Shown one piece after another: positions 26,975 through 35,302 of a stretch of DNA of 64,000 nt. A model generated the notes under the pieces. The model worked only from the letters and a program-made list of their open reading frames with translations, was not told the origin of the DNA and did no database searches. The translations under genes and the position numbers were made by a program. This DNA is from Enterocloster clostridioformis. GTDB taxonomy: Bacteria; Bacillota; Clostridia; Lachnospirales; Lachnospiraceae. Within the stretch, counting starts at the first letter, position 1, and every line of letters begins with the position of its first letter. Location: the NCBI RefSeq assembly GCF_020297485.1, contig NZ_JAIWZC010000001.1, positions 2,356,001 to 2,420,000 on the forward strand. Reading direction: 5' to 3'.

Positions 26975-27508
26975 TTATACTGCGTTCCTGCACATCTCGG
27001 TCAGCTGCTTCTTGATCCTGCGAAGCTTCTTAGAGATTGTGTTCTGTGACACGTCTTTCATCTCCGCAATCTCTTCCTGTGAATAGCCCTCCACATAATA
27101 CAGACGATACAATTCCTGATCGTCCTCCGGCAGCCTTGAAAGAATCTCATAAAGAAGCTCCTTCAGCGGATCCGGCTCTTCCGCCGCCATCTCCGCAAGC
27201 TGCTTCGCATAAGTGCTGGTATCTGGATTCTCAGTCATCATCAATCCGTCCATCGACAGATTCCAATTCTTCTCCGGCTCTTCACCCGGATGCTGAGCCT
27301 TCCACTCTTCCAGAGCCTTCTTCTGCCAGGATTCAAGCTGCGGTCTGCTGTTCTTGATGTTGTTATAGACCTCAGCATCATCGAAGGAATGGAGCGACTT
27401 GATCCAGACCGCCGCCTCATCACCCTCCGCAATAACGGATACCATCCCGTCACTGAACCTGTACACATAGTTGCCTCTCTCACTTGTCGGTGTTTTTCTG
27501 AATAACAT
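26975..27508 (-). CDS. Sigma-70 region 4-like regulator
   Basis: 177 aa. The C-terminal 60 residues form a sigma region 4 helix-turn-helix (LPEDDQELYRLYYVEGYSQE, then EEIAEMKDVSQNTISKKLRR). The N-terminal 100 residues lack a region 2, so it is not a complete sigma factor. Proteins of this type occur on clostridial plasmids and integrative elements. CGGAGG precedes the ATG at 27508. Probably an element-encoded regulator. Confidence 0.82.
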   Translation of the reverse strand: MLFRKTPTSERGNYVYRFSDGMVSVIAEGDEAAVWIKSLHSFDDAEVYNNIKNSRPQLESWQKKALEEWKAQHPGEEPEKNWNLSMDGLMMTENPDTSTYAKQLAEMAAEEPDPLKELLYEILSRLPEDDQELYRLYYVEGYSQEEIAEMKDVSQNTISKKLRRIKKQLTEMCRNAV

Positions 27509-27904
27509 CTTTTGCCTCCGTTTCTGGCCCGGAGACAGTGAGACAAGACATCGACAGGCTTATCCCCCGACGTACCCATGCTGCAAAAAGAGCGCAATGA
27601 AGCAAGGGTACATACATATCGCTTTCCGCTGCTGCCGTACCGGCAACTGTCTGGAATGCAATATGTTCGTATCCTGTCCACTGCGCATCATGTGCCGATA
27701 TTAAATTTGTAAATAGTTATTTGGATATCCGCCGGATACCCATCAGAACCTTCATCCACGGATGAGGACTCTGATCCGTACCCACCGTCCTACTGGTATA
27801 GGTATGAGAAACCCCGTTTTTCCGATTTCCCTCCTATATTTCTCTGGGATATTTGCAACCCCCTGTCTTACTAAGCGGTTTTTCACCGCATTTTTCCGGT
27901 ATCA
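27509..27904. other. Non-coding stretch in island
   Basis: No convincing gene on either strand. It contains short inverted repeats (GGATATCC near 27722 and CATCCACGGATG near 27754) and the upstream region of the sigma-like gene. Confidence 0.4.
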
Positions 27905-28105
27905 TCATCCAGATCTCAAATTCGTCTCGATCGCGTATAGTTCACTGAAAACCTCAGACAAATCGGATGATGCGATCTGCTCGATTGACTTTGCCTCGTA
28001 TTTTTCCAGGACAAAATTCACGGTTTCTGCACCAATCTCTGACTCGATAAATGAAGCTGTATTTTCAATATTTGCGATCCAATTTGTTCTTTCATCTCTT
28101 GTCAT
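27905..28105 (-). CDS. Small acidic element protein
   Basis: 66 aa, helical and acidic (SFIESEIGAETVNFVLEKYE). GGAGG lies 9 bp before the ATG. Similar short proteins are common on clostridial conjugative elements; no function is known. It stands alone between two non-coding stretches. Confidence 0.6.
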   Translation of the reverse strand: MTRDERTNWIANIENTASFIESEIGAETVNFVLEKYEAKSIEQIASSDLSEVFSELYAIETNLRSG

Positions 28106-28239
28106 TTCTGCATACCTCCGTCTCTTTTTCTGTGTCTTTTGCCTGGCACGCCTTCATTAAAGCAGAATGGAAAAATGCTGTAAAAACTCGGTAAGTTGAG
28201 AAGAAATGGCTTAAAATAAGGCTTTTCAGATTTGAGCAT

Positions 28240-28266
28240 AAAAAAAAAAGCCCCCTAAGAGGCTCA
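28240..28266 (-). terminator. Intrinsic terminator
   Basis: On the minus strand AGCCTCTTAGGGGGCT is followed by a run of ten T. It lies about 28 bp after the stop of the HTH remnant at 28293. Confidence 0.75.
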
Positions 28267-28292
28267 ATCCCAACTTGGTAAGTTGAAAAAAA

Positions 28293-28871
28293 TTATGAAA
28301 CTCTTGAATTCTTTCTATCTTTGGTTCCGATTGGCTCCATTTTGACCACTTCAAGTAATCTATTGAAGTCCACAATGCTAATGCACGGGTATCGGTCAAT
28401 AATTTTCAGCCAGATACGATCCGGATCTTGATATGGATGTAGTTTGCGCTCCGATTTCTGATACACTTCTTCTATCAGATCCCTGCGAAGCCCTAAACCG
28501 ACACAGATAGCCATGATAGTTCCGGACTCCATTTTATTGGATTCATTATCTCTAATCCGTTTAAGATAATTCTCATGTACTAATGTATTCTCATAAAAGT
28601 CCAGAGGATCCGTCCATCCTTTTTTATCAATCATAAATGTCAGGCTCTGGCATAAGGTGGTATCTTCATCCCTGAGCAGCCTAAGGAACTCTTTTTCAGT
28701 CTCATCATTGCATAGCAAGAAAGATCTTCCTGCGCATATTTGTATGTTATAAAATGCTGTTCCCTTATATTCAGGGCACATGTAGGAAGATTTGTCTTCG
28801 CCCTTTTTGTCAGATGTATTTCGCCGTTTTTGACGGTGATATTCTTCTGTCCGGGACAACAAAGTACCCAT
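28293..28871 (-). pseudogene. HTH tail of a broken ImmA/IrrE-type protein
   Basis: The frame encodes 192 aa; its first 45 or so residues are the out-of-frame end of the upstream gene. The remainder (LDFYENTLVHENYLKRIRDN, GTIMAICVGLGLRRDLIEE, then IDRYPCISIVDFNRLLEVV) is the helix-turn-helix tail found C-terminal to ImmA/IrrE metallopeptidases in Clostridia. Two frameshifts (near 28850 and 28760) separate it from the peptidase part encoded just upstream. It may still be translated, but the original gene is broken. Confidence 0.6.
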
Positions 28872-29529
28872 CTACAAATAACAGGCCATATGACTCCACC
28901 CACTCTTCAAGAATGGGATTATCGGAAAGCATCTGGAATGACTCTTCCAAAGTCAGAGGAACAAAATCTTTTGTCCGGTTCAACTCAGCATAAACAGCTT
29001 CATAATCTTGAAAGCCGGATATTCTTTCTTCCAGCCCCACTTCAAGCAATCGAATCTTAACAGAGCTTCTCGAAACAATGAAGAACTCGGCAAGTTGGTG
29101 AATCAGCTCATCACAGGAATTGATATCATTATCAAGCAGTTCCTCTGCCTTCTTCCGGAACATATTTTTAGGCATCAGAACCCTTGGAGCCAACCTATGT
29201 GCCTGCCATTCCAGCCACTCGACCTCATTTTGCTTGGTGCGCTTCCCGCTCGGCGGCTCAAAATTTGTACGTTTCTCATTGATGCAGCTCTTGATCTTTT
29301 TCACGGTCTTCAGGAAGTCCGCCAAGCCCTTCATAGCCAGAAGCTGAGGGTTCACCGTCACGATCACTTCATCTGCCGCCCCGAAACAGGTTGTCAGGTT
29401 AGACTGCGGATCAAAGTCCACAGCCAGAACCTTCTTCCCCTTCTTCTGCAGGGAATACGCCAGATTGAACGCCGTAACAGATTTACCGACACCACCCTTC
29501 ATTGCTCCGATCATGATTATCTTTCCCAT
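28810..29529 (-). pseudogene. ParA / ImmA mosaic open frame
   Basis: 239 aa. Residues 1-52 are the start of a ParA partition ATPase with Walker A MKGGVGKSV and DFDPQSNLTTCFGAA. The frame then jumps to the late ParA block DEVIVTVNPQLLAMKGLADFLK; about 75 residues that should carry Walker B are missing. From about residue 82 it becomes the C-terminal half of an ImmA/IrrE metallopeptidase (EWLEWQAHRLAPRVLMP, LAEFFIVSRSSVKIRLLEVG) without the HEXXH motif. Neither activity is expected. GGGGGTG precedes the ATG. Confidence 0.75.
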
Positions 29530-29533
29530 AACA

Positions 29534-29866
29534 TCACACCCCCTGTTCCGCGCAAACGCCGTACTCCGCTGTTCTCTCCGCTACAAACTGAGCACGCAGC
29601 TTTTCCTTCTCCGCCTTAAACCTCTTTTGCAGAAGCTCTGTCTCTCTTTCCATGAAAGCCGCCTCTGCTTCCTTCAGCACCGCCATTTCCGCATCCGGCG
29701 TGATAACCAGCTTGTCGTTCTCACAGCTGGCAGTAACATACCCGCCGATCTCAAAGCCCAGCTCCTTCAGCCACTGACCTTTAAGCATGATGGTCGGGGT
29801 TGACTTGTAATTGTATCCGCTCATTCCGTAGATCTTCATATTTCTACGCTCTTTGAATCTCTTCAT
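29534..29866 (-). CDS. SymE-like toxin / AbrB-fold protein
   Basis: 110 aa from ATG 29866 (AAGGAGG, 7 bp). The core STPTIMLKGQWLKELGFEIG, followed by GYVTASCENDKLVITPD, matches the SymE family, AbrB-like folds that act as type I toxins in E. coli under an antisense RNA. A C-terminal coiled coil of about 45 residues, rich in Glu, Lys and Arg, is extra. The stop lies 4 bp before the ParA-like gene, so here it may serve as a partner in a partition or stability module. The toxin role is inferred. Confidence 0.72.
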   Translation of the reverse strand: MKRFKERRNMKIYGMSGYNYKSTPTIMLKGQWLKELGFEIGGYVTASCENDKLVITPDAEMAVLKEAEAAFMERETELLQKRFKAEKEKLRAQFVAERTAEYGVCAEQGV

Positions 29867-29932
29867 CTGATTTCCTCCTTCGATTATCTGTAACATGGAT
29901 GCTGCCTGCATCCGACCGCCTTGAAAGAGAAA

Positions 29933-29981
29933 AGGGCTCAGATCCGTCTAGGAGCAGACTACTCCCGCGGATCAAAGCCCT
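29933..29981 (-). terminator. Long hairpin upstream of symE-like gene
   Basis: Arms AGGGCT-AGATCCG and CGGATC-AAGCCCT, with an inner GGAG/CTCC stem. On the minus strand it ends in CCCTTTTCTCTTT. It lies about 65 bp before the symE-like ATG, so it is either the terminator of a lost gene or a leader attenuator. Confidence 0.6.
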
Positions 29982-30240
29982 ATTTGCTCTGATAAGCATC
30001 ACCCCACTCTCACGAAGGCATTCTTCGTCCATTCGGAGCCTGGAAACCCCTCTGCCTTCATAGTAGTAGGTATTCGATTGTAAATTCGGCGCCGTCCTTA
30101 CATCTCACCCCCTCTTCCAGTAGGTCAAAAAAATAGGACTTGGTCAGGAAGCCTTTAAAATCGGTCTTCTCTTGACTTGTCCTATTATGCCGTACTCATC
30201 AATAACAATATAATCAAAACAATCCCTGGCAAAGTATGAT
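29982..30240. other. Non-coding stretch in island
   Basis: No gene seen. Bases 30135-30187 contain AGGACTTG and CTTGTCCT as separated inverted copies, which could form a weak hairpin. It lies directly after the truncation point of the PLD-type gene. Confidence 0.35.
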
Positions 30241-30693
30241 TCATTCAATACCGGATGTGAGAGCACTGCGCGAAACATTGGATGAACCAATGTATATTTC
30301 CCCTAAATCCTTTCTTCGGAATATGTAGGCTTTGGGGTGAAAGGACCGTTCCTTTTCATTGTAAAACCGAAGGTCCACCCGGTCCCCCAGCCGGTCCTTT
30401 ATAAGGCACAATGCCTCCGGCTGTGTGATCCCCAGATAATTTCCGGTCAGGATTCTGATTTTCACTCCGCGTTTCAGTGCCTGTTCCAAATCATCCAGAA
30501 TCATACGTACTCCTGACTCCATGAGGAATGACACAATCATATCAATCTGTACAGCCCTGAGCATACTGAGCTCTAACTGATACAGCAAAAAACGATTCTT
30601 ATCTCTGCCCCCGGTAATGACCTCACAGGGCCCGATATCCCTTTGTATTTGTTTCAACGATTCTATTTTTTCCTCAATATCATGTTCAGCCAT
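30241..30693 (-). pseudogene. N-terminal PLD-like domain of a large helicase, truncated
   Basis: 150 aa from MAEHDIEEK. It matches the front of DUF3427-type helicases: IDMIVSFLMESGVRMILDDL, KRGVKIRILTGNYLGITQPE, and a PLD half-motif SFHPKAYIF followed by IYIGSSNVSRSALTSGIE. Full proteins have a second PLD half and a superfamily 2 helicase and are predicted defence or DNA-repair factors. Everything after SGIE is gone. It overlaps the methyltransferase remnant by about 30 bp. Confidence 0.78.
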
Positions 30694-31151
30694 TTTTCTT
30701 CTGCTCTCCCCGGGCGGACATCGTCCGTTACCCACATCTCCATGATGTCAAATGTATTTACATCTTTTAACAGTTTATCCATCTTTCTTTCCGTCATATC
30801 CGTAAAATAGCGGCCACTTGGCTCACCCTCTGCCGTTCCATATTTAAAGGAGGTATACAGGATTCCATGGTGATTCAACGCACGAGCCATTTTGACAAAA
30901 ACATCCTCCAGCTCCCCATAGGACAGATGCAGTATGGAAGAACATGCCCAGATTCCATCATAAGCCTCTTTTTCATCTAAATTCTGAAAATACATCTGCC
31001 TTACTTCAATGCCTGTATATTCAGACGCAATCCTGACCAGCTCTTCAGAACCATCTATGGCATCTGTCTCAAATCCCCTGTCCATGAAATACCTGGTATC
31101 TCTGCCGGAACCGCATCCGAAGTCCAGGATTCCAGCCGCTGTAATTCCTGC
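30663..31151 (-). pseudogene. Class I SAM methyltransferase, 5' truncated
   Basis: Motif I, AGILDFGCGSGRDTRYF, lies upstream of the first Met (near 31110-31060), followed by ETDAIDGSEELV and FDGIWACSSILHL-like motifs. An in-frame TGA at 31152 cuts off the expected N-terminal 40 residues, so no proper start exists. The 3' end overlaps the start of the PLD-type gene, showing the two were once an operon. Confidence 0.72.
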
Positions 31152-31154
31152 TCA

Positions 31155-31521
31155 AATATATATATATTTACAAAAAGCAGAAGGTCAATCTCCGATTTGT
31201 TTCCATTCTCCTTAGGCAGATATGGAAAATAGCATATTATACTCTCATTAAGACTGCTACCCATTTTTATCACGACTACTGTCAATCATATCATTTTTGG
31301 GCATCACAGGCAATTAAAACTGTTTAAAAATAAATACATAACCAGGTACTATCAGATTGGTCTCCATAAAATCAGACTCTCTATAAGACCACTCAATATC
31401 ACGCCGGTATAAAACACGGCTTCCATCAGCCATTTTAATCCTCGGTTCCCCATGTTTTATTCACCGATTCCCCCCAGACCTAATAGACTATACTATACCA
31501 AATCATATAAGGAGCATATTG
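31155..31521. other. Island right boundary and leader of binding-protein gene
   Basis: No intact gene. On the minus strand a frameshifted fragment near 31314-31435 reads MADGSRVLYRRDIEWSYRES in one frame and VPGYVFIFKQF in another; the second hints at a NusG-like protein but is too short to call. TATACT at 31489-31494 could be the -10 of the binding-protein gene. Confidence 0.35.
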
Positions 31522-32526
31522 ATGAAAAAAGCAATTAGCATTCTTCTGGCAGCAGCCCTGACCGCAGCTGCCCTAACTGGCTGTTCAAAATCATCCGGCA
31601 GTGCATCCTCCGGCAACACCCCGTTGGTCCTCAACGAAGTGGCCCATTCCATCTTCTACGCCCCCCAATACGCAGCCATTGAGCTGGGATATTTTGAGGA
31701 CGAGGGCATCGACCTGACCCTTGTAAACGGAGCTGGTGCTGATAAGGTAATGACCGCCCTTATCTCCGGCGACGCCCAAATCGGTTTTATGGGTTCCGAG
31801 GCCAGCATCTACGTATACCAGGAGGGTTCTCAGGACTATGCTGTGAACTTCGCCCAGCTGACACAGCGGGCAGGCAACTTCCTGGTGGGACGTCAGCCTG
31901 AGGACAATTTTAAATGGGAAAACCTGAAGGGCAGGAAGGTCCTCGGCGGACGCGCAGGCGGCATGCCTCAGATGGTCTTCGAGTATATCCTAAAGAAACA
32001 CGGCATGGACCCAAAGACAGACCTTTCCATTGACCAGAGCATCAATTTCGGGCTGACCGCAGCCGCCTTTACCAGCGATGACGCGGACTATACCGTGGAA
32101 TTTGAACCTTTTGCAACCACTCTGGAGAGCGAAGGCAGCGGGTACGTGGTAGCCTCTCTTGGAACAGAATCCGGATATGTCCCTTACACTGCTTACTGTG
32201 CCAGGAAGAGCTATGTGGAGCAAAACCCGGAAATCATTCAGAAGTTTACCAATGCCATCCAGAAGGGCATGGACTACGTAAACTCCCATTCCGCCGAAGA
32301 AATTGCCAAAACCATCCAGCCCCAGTTCAAGGAAACACCGGTGGATAAACTCGCTGTCATCGTAGGCCGTTATAAGGACCAGGATACCTGGAAGGATGAC
32401 ACCGTATTCGAGAAAGAAAGCTTTGAGCTTCTGGAAAACATCCTGGAAGAGGCAGGTGAACTGTCGGCACGGGTTCCCTATGAGGACCTTGTTACCACAC
32501 AGTTTTCTGAGCAGGCAGCGAAATAG
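31522..32526 (+). CDS. ABC transporter substrate-binding lipoprotein, SsuA/NMT1-like
   Basis: 334 aa. Signal peptide with lipobox LTGC (Cys21), then an NMT1/THI5-like two-lobe fold (FYAPQYAAIELGYFEDEGID, GDAQIGFMGSEA, FEYILKKHGMDP). Relatives bind sulfonates, nitrate or pyrimidine precursors. The ATG at 31522 has AAGGAG 7 bp upstream; a TTG one codon earlier is less likely. It is an orphan here: a matching ATPase and permease lie at 47.5-49.1 kb without a binding protein, so the three probably form one importer. Confidence 0.88.
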   Translation: MKKAISILLAAALTAAALTGCSKSSGSASSGNTPLVLNEVAHSIFYAPQYAAIELGYFEDEGIDLTLVNGAGADKVMTALISGDAQIGFMGSEASIYVYQEGSQDYAVNFAQLTQRAGNFLVGRQPEDNFKWENLKGRKVLGGRAGGMPQMVFEYILKKHGMDPKTDLSIDQSINFGLTAAAFTSDDADYTVEFEPFATTLESEGSGYVVASLGTESGYVPYTAYCARKSYVEQNPEIIQKFTNAIQKGMDYVNSHSAEEIAKTIQPQFKETPVDKLAVIVGRYKDQDTWKDDTVFEKESFELLENILEEAGELSARVPYEDLVTTQFSEQAAK

Positions 32527-32711
32527 CCTCCGCTTTACTCACGCAGTGCACTTTAATTCCCACTAACTATAAACAGCCGGCTTATAAACTGTTACCTGCC
32601 CAAATGCAGTACAGTATATAATCCGGCCTGTTTCATTTAGTTCACCTGTTTCATTCATTTCAACCGCTCCGCCTGCCACTCTTCCACGCCCCACCGCCCG
32701 TCCACGCCGCC
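32527..32711. other. Convergent intergenic region
   Basis: Arms AAACAG-CCGG and CCGGCCTGTTT (32571-32637) form an imperfect hairpin between two convergent genes and may end both transcripts. No gene seen. Confidence 0.4.
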
Positions 32712-34232
32712 CTACCACTCTTCCCTGTACTTCTCCTGATACAAATACAGCCATGGCGTATTCACCGGCAATGCCGCGAACTCATCCCTGTGATACTCCT
32801 GTACCTTCCCGCCCCGGCGCACCCGCAGGAGCCGGTCCGCCAGAGCCAGAGAATCTGCCAGGTTCACTGCCATAATCACCACAGGAATCCCCTTATTTAA
32901 AAAACGTTCCAGCAGCTCCATGATATGGATGCGCAGGGATACCTCCGCACTCTTAAAGGGCTGCACACAGAACACGACTTTAGGATTCTGAAGGTAAATG
33001 CGGGTATATATGAGGTCGTATTTCTGCCATTCCGTCAGACGGTCCACAGGCAGGTCAAATACCTCCTCCCCCAAAAGTTCAGCATATTCCTGACGCAGGC
33101 TTTTCTTAACGCGCTTGCTTCCCCACACGCCTCTGACCCGGTGGTCCAGAGTAAAACAAAGGTTATCCAGATAGCTCAGGTTGGAAAACAGCATGGAATG
33201 TACCGGCAGTTCCTGGATCACTGCGATGCGGCGGTCATTTTTCCCTCCCAGAGGCGTTCCGTCAATTAAAATCTGTCCCGCGGAATGCCTTTCTTCACCG
33301 GACAGGACCGGAATCAGTTCCTGAATCATGCAGTTATCCAAATCCTGCATCACCAGACATTCTCCCCTTGCAACTGAAAACGCAGGTTCTCCCTCTGCCT
33401 GAAACACAATCTGGTTTTCCTCCGGCCTTGGCCTCTGGTTCATCTGCTCCCGCACATGACGGTCAAAGTCCTCGGTGCAGTGCAGAAAAAACGGGTCCGG
33501 CGCTTTGTCCTTTGCCTGGAAGCATTTTATAATCTGTCCGTTCAGCATAAGGGCCGTCCGACCGCATATCTGACGCGCTTCCTCGAAATGAGCGGCTATG
33601 TAGAGAAAAGACATGCCCTTTTTCGCGTAGTGATGCAGGATTCCGCTCAGCTGCTCCAGCTCCGCGTCGCTTATGAAGGTGCTTATGTCCTCCAGCACCA
33701 CCAGATGATTGCCTGCCACCACTGCCTTTAACAGTTCCACCACAAACCGTTCAAAGTTAGTGAGCTCCTCCACATAAGCGTCGGCCGGAATCTCCACTCC
33801 GATATCCTCCATGAAGGGCTTTAACTGTTCCCTCAGTATATAAGGCTGCATCAGCCGCTTCCTGAATCCGGGACGGAGCACGAAAATATTGTCGGCCACA
33901 GTCAGTCCCTCCGCCAGACAGCTCCGGTTGCGAATCACGCTGACACGGTTCATGGCAGTTTGATTTATGGCGGTTTGGTTCATGATGGTATGGTTCATAC
34001 CTGTACATGGAAAACGCCAGTCGTTTACCAGCCTTTCCTTATAATACACATAGCCGTAATGCAGGGGAAGGTTTTGCTGCAGCAGACGAACCAGGGCAGA
34101 CAGCCCCAGGTGGTTTACCGGCACCAGACCCAGTATCTCGCCTGCCCAGATTGTCATGCTGAAATTCTCCAGCAGGGCCACTCCCTGTTCCCGGTAAGTC
34201 ACCCGCTCCATGCGCAGTATCTCTTCCCTCAT
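32712..34232 (-). CDS. RbsA-like pseudo-ATPase (no P-loops)
   Basis: 506 aa with the tandem layout of sugar-importer ATPases, but both nucleotide sites are lost. The first Walker A reads GLVPVNHLGLSA where the true RbsA homologue here has GENGAGKST; Walker B is VVLEDISTF. The second half has RGECLVMQDLDNCM in place of a P-loop and ends VVFCVQPFKSAE where DEPTRG belongs. Fold markers remain: FLYIAAHFEEARQICGRTALM and PVVIMAVNLADSLALADRLLR. A 5-residue repeat (MNQTA-like) is inserted at 79-98. The ATG overlaps the kinase stop (ATGA). I infer a regulatory scaffold or sensor, not a transporter motor. Confidence 0.8.
   Translation of the reverse strand: MREEILRMERVTYREQGVALLENFSMTIWAGEILGLVPVNHLGLSALVRLLQQNLPLHYGYVYYKERLVNDWRFPCTGMNHTIMNQTAINQTAMNRVSVIRNRSCLAEGLTVADNIFVLRPGFRKRLMQPYILREQLKPFMEDIGVEIPADAYVEELTNFERFVVELLKAVVAGNHLVVLEDISTFISDAELEQLSGILHHYAKKGMSFLYIAAHFEEARQICGRTALMLNGQIIKCFQAKDKAPDPFFLHCTEDFDRHVREQMNQRPRPEENQIVFQAEGEPAFSVARGECLVMQDLDNCMIQELIPVLSGEERHSAGQILIDGTPLGGKNDRRIAVIQELPVHSMLFSNLSYLDNLCFTLDHRVRGVWGSKRVKKSLRQEYAELLGEEVFDLPVDRLTEWQKYDLIYTRIYLQNPKVVFCVQPFKSAEVSLRIHIMELLERFLNKGIPVVIMAVNLADSLALADRLLRVRRGGKVQEYHRDEFAALPVNTPWLYLYQEKYREEW
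33939..33998 (-). repeat. 15-bp tandem repeat inside pseudo-ATPase gene
   Basis: Four copies of a 15-bp unit encode MNHTI, MNQTA, INQTA and MNRVS (residues 79-98). They are absent from the true RbsA homologue at 41952-43466 and sit in the first half, after a YVYYKERLVN segment. Confidence 0.7.
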
Positions 34233-35278
34233 TTTAATGCCTCTTTGTTCTTCAAGTCCCTGTCATTGGTAATGGCAGGCAAATTGATTTCCACATCTGT
34301 CCCAACTCCCGGCATGGAAAATACATGAAGCCCGTATTCCTCTCCAAAGAGCAGGTGAATCCGGTTGTTTACATTTATAAGGGCTATGCCGCCCCGAGTC
34401 TCTGAACCCTGGGACGCAAATGCCTGACCGCTCTTTCCCAGCCGATCGTTCATCCTGGACAATACCTCCTCATCCATCCCCACCCCGTCGTCAGAAATGC
34501 GTATCAGCAGCCGTTGTCCGCTCCGTTCCAGATGGATGGACAGGTGGCCTGTGCCTATCTTGCACTCCGTTCCATGGATGATGCTGTTCTCCAGGATAGG
34601 CTGCATGGTCAGCTTCGGCAGCCGGCAGCCATATATCTCCTCCCTGTCCTCCGGATCGCATTCTATGGACAGGCTCAGCCGTGAACCGAACCGGTACTGC
34701 TGTATCCGGAAATAGGTCCTGCAGTTCTCCAGCTCCTCCTCCACGGAAACCAGGTTTTCCACCTTGCTGATGGTGTAGCGGAAAAATGTGGCCAGGGCCT
34801 CCGTCATATCCGCTACGCTGGTAAGCCCTGCAATCAAAGCCTCGCTGCGGATGCTCTCCAGGGTATTGTACAGGAAATGGGGGTTAATCTGATTCTGGAG
34901 CGCCAGATACTGGGCCTGCCGCTTGTTAAGCTTAAGCAGTTCCGATGAATCCATAATTTTCATCATGTGCTCCAGCATCCGGTACACCATGGGAGTCGGG
35001 ACCACCTGGCACAAGTCAGTCAGGTCGGTGGTGGTATATCCCTCCAGGAACAGGTGCATGGTCCGTTCCAACCGGAGGTAGGGCCTGAGTATCCATTTAC
35101 TGAAGACCCATATGCAAATAAGCAGCAGCGCAGCGCCCATAACGCCGGGCCACAAGGGTGCATTTCCCCGGAACGCCCGGACCAGGCAGGCCGCAGTCTG
35201 AAACATCGCTAAACACAGGGCGGCAATAAGCAGCGCAATAACCCGCACCGAAAGATATCTGAACCTGTTTTGTTCCAT
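34229..35278 (-). CDS. YesM-type sensor histidine kinase
   Basis: 349 aa. Two membrane segments (about 10-32 and 44-63) with only about a dozen residues between them, so there is no extracellular sensor domain. Phosphoacceptor His134 lies in INPHFLYNTLES, then an N-box (ENSIIHG) and G-box (DDGVGMDEE) of the LytS/YesM class. The gene follows the response regulator by 24 bp and overlaps the pseudo-ATPase gene by 4 bp. Lacking its own sensor, it probably receives its signal from a partner protein. Confidence 0.93.
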   Translation of the reverse strand: MEQNRFRYLSVRVIALLIAALCLAMFQTAACLVRAFRGNAPLWPGVMGAALLLICIWVFSKWILRPYLRLERTMHLFLEGYTTTDLTDLCQVVPTPMVYRMLEHMMKIMDSSELLKLNKRQAQYLALQNQINPHFLYNTLESIRSEALIAGLTSVADMTEALATFFRYTISKVENLVSVEEELENCRTYFRIQQYRFGSRLSLSIECDPEDREEIYGCRLPKLTMQPILENSIIHGTECKIGTGHLSIHLERSGQRLLIRISDDGVGMDEEVLSRMNDRLGKSGQAFASQGSETRGGIALINVNNRIHLLFGEEYGLHVFSMPGVGTDVEINLPAITNDRDLKNKEALK

Positions 35279-35302
35279 TTCCCCGCCTCCCTCCTGTTCC
35301 CT

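Noticed and set aside
28640..28903. Separate small protein between the ParA/ImmA mosaic and the HTH tail
   Set aside because: It reads NGEIHLTKRAKTN in the frame between two frameshifts of one broken gene, so it is part of that pseudogene.
31314..31435. Possible NusG-like peptide on the minus strand
   Set aside because: Needs a 2-base shift to read VPGYVFI and lacks everything else of the family; too short to support.
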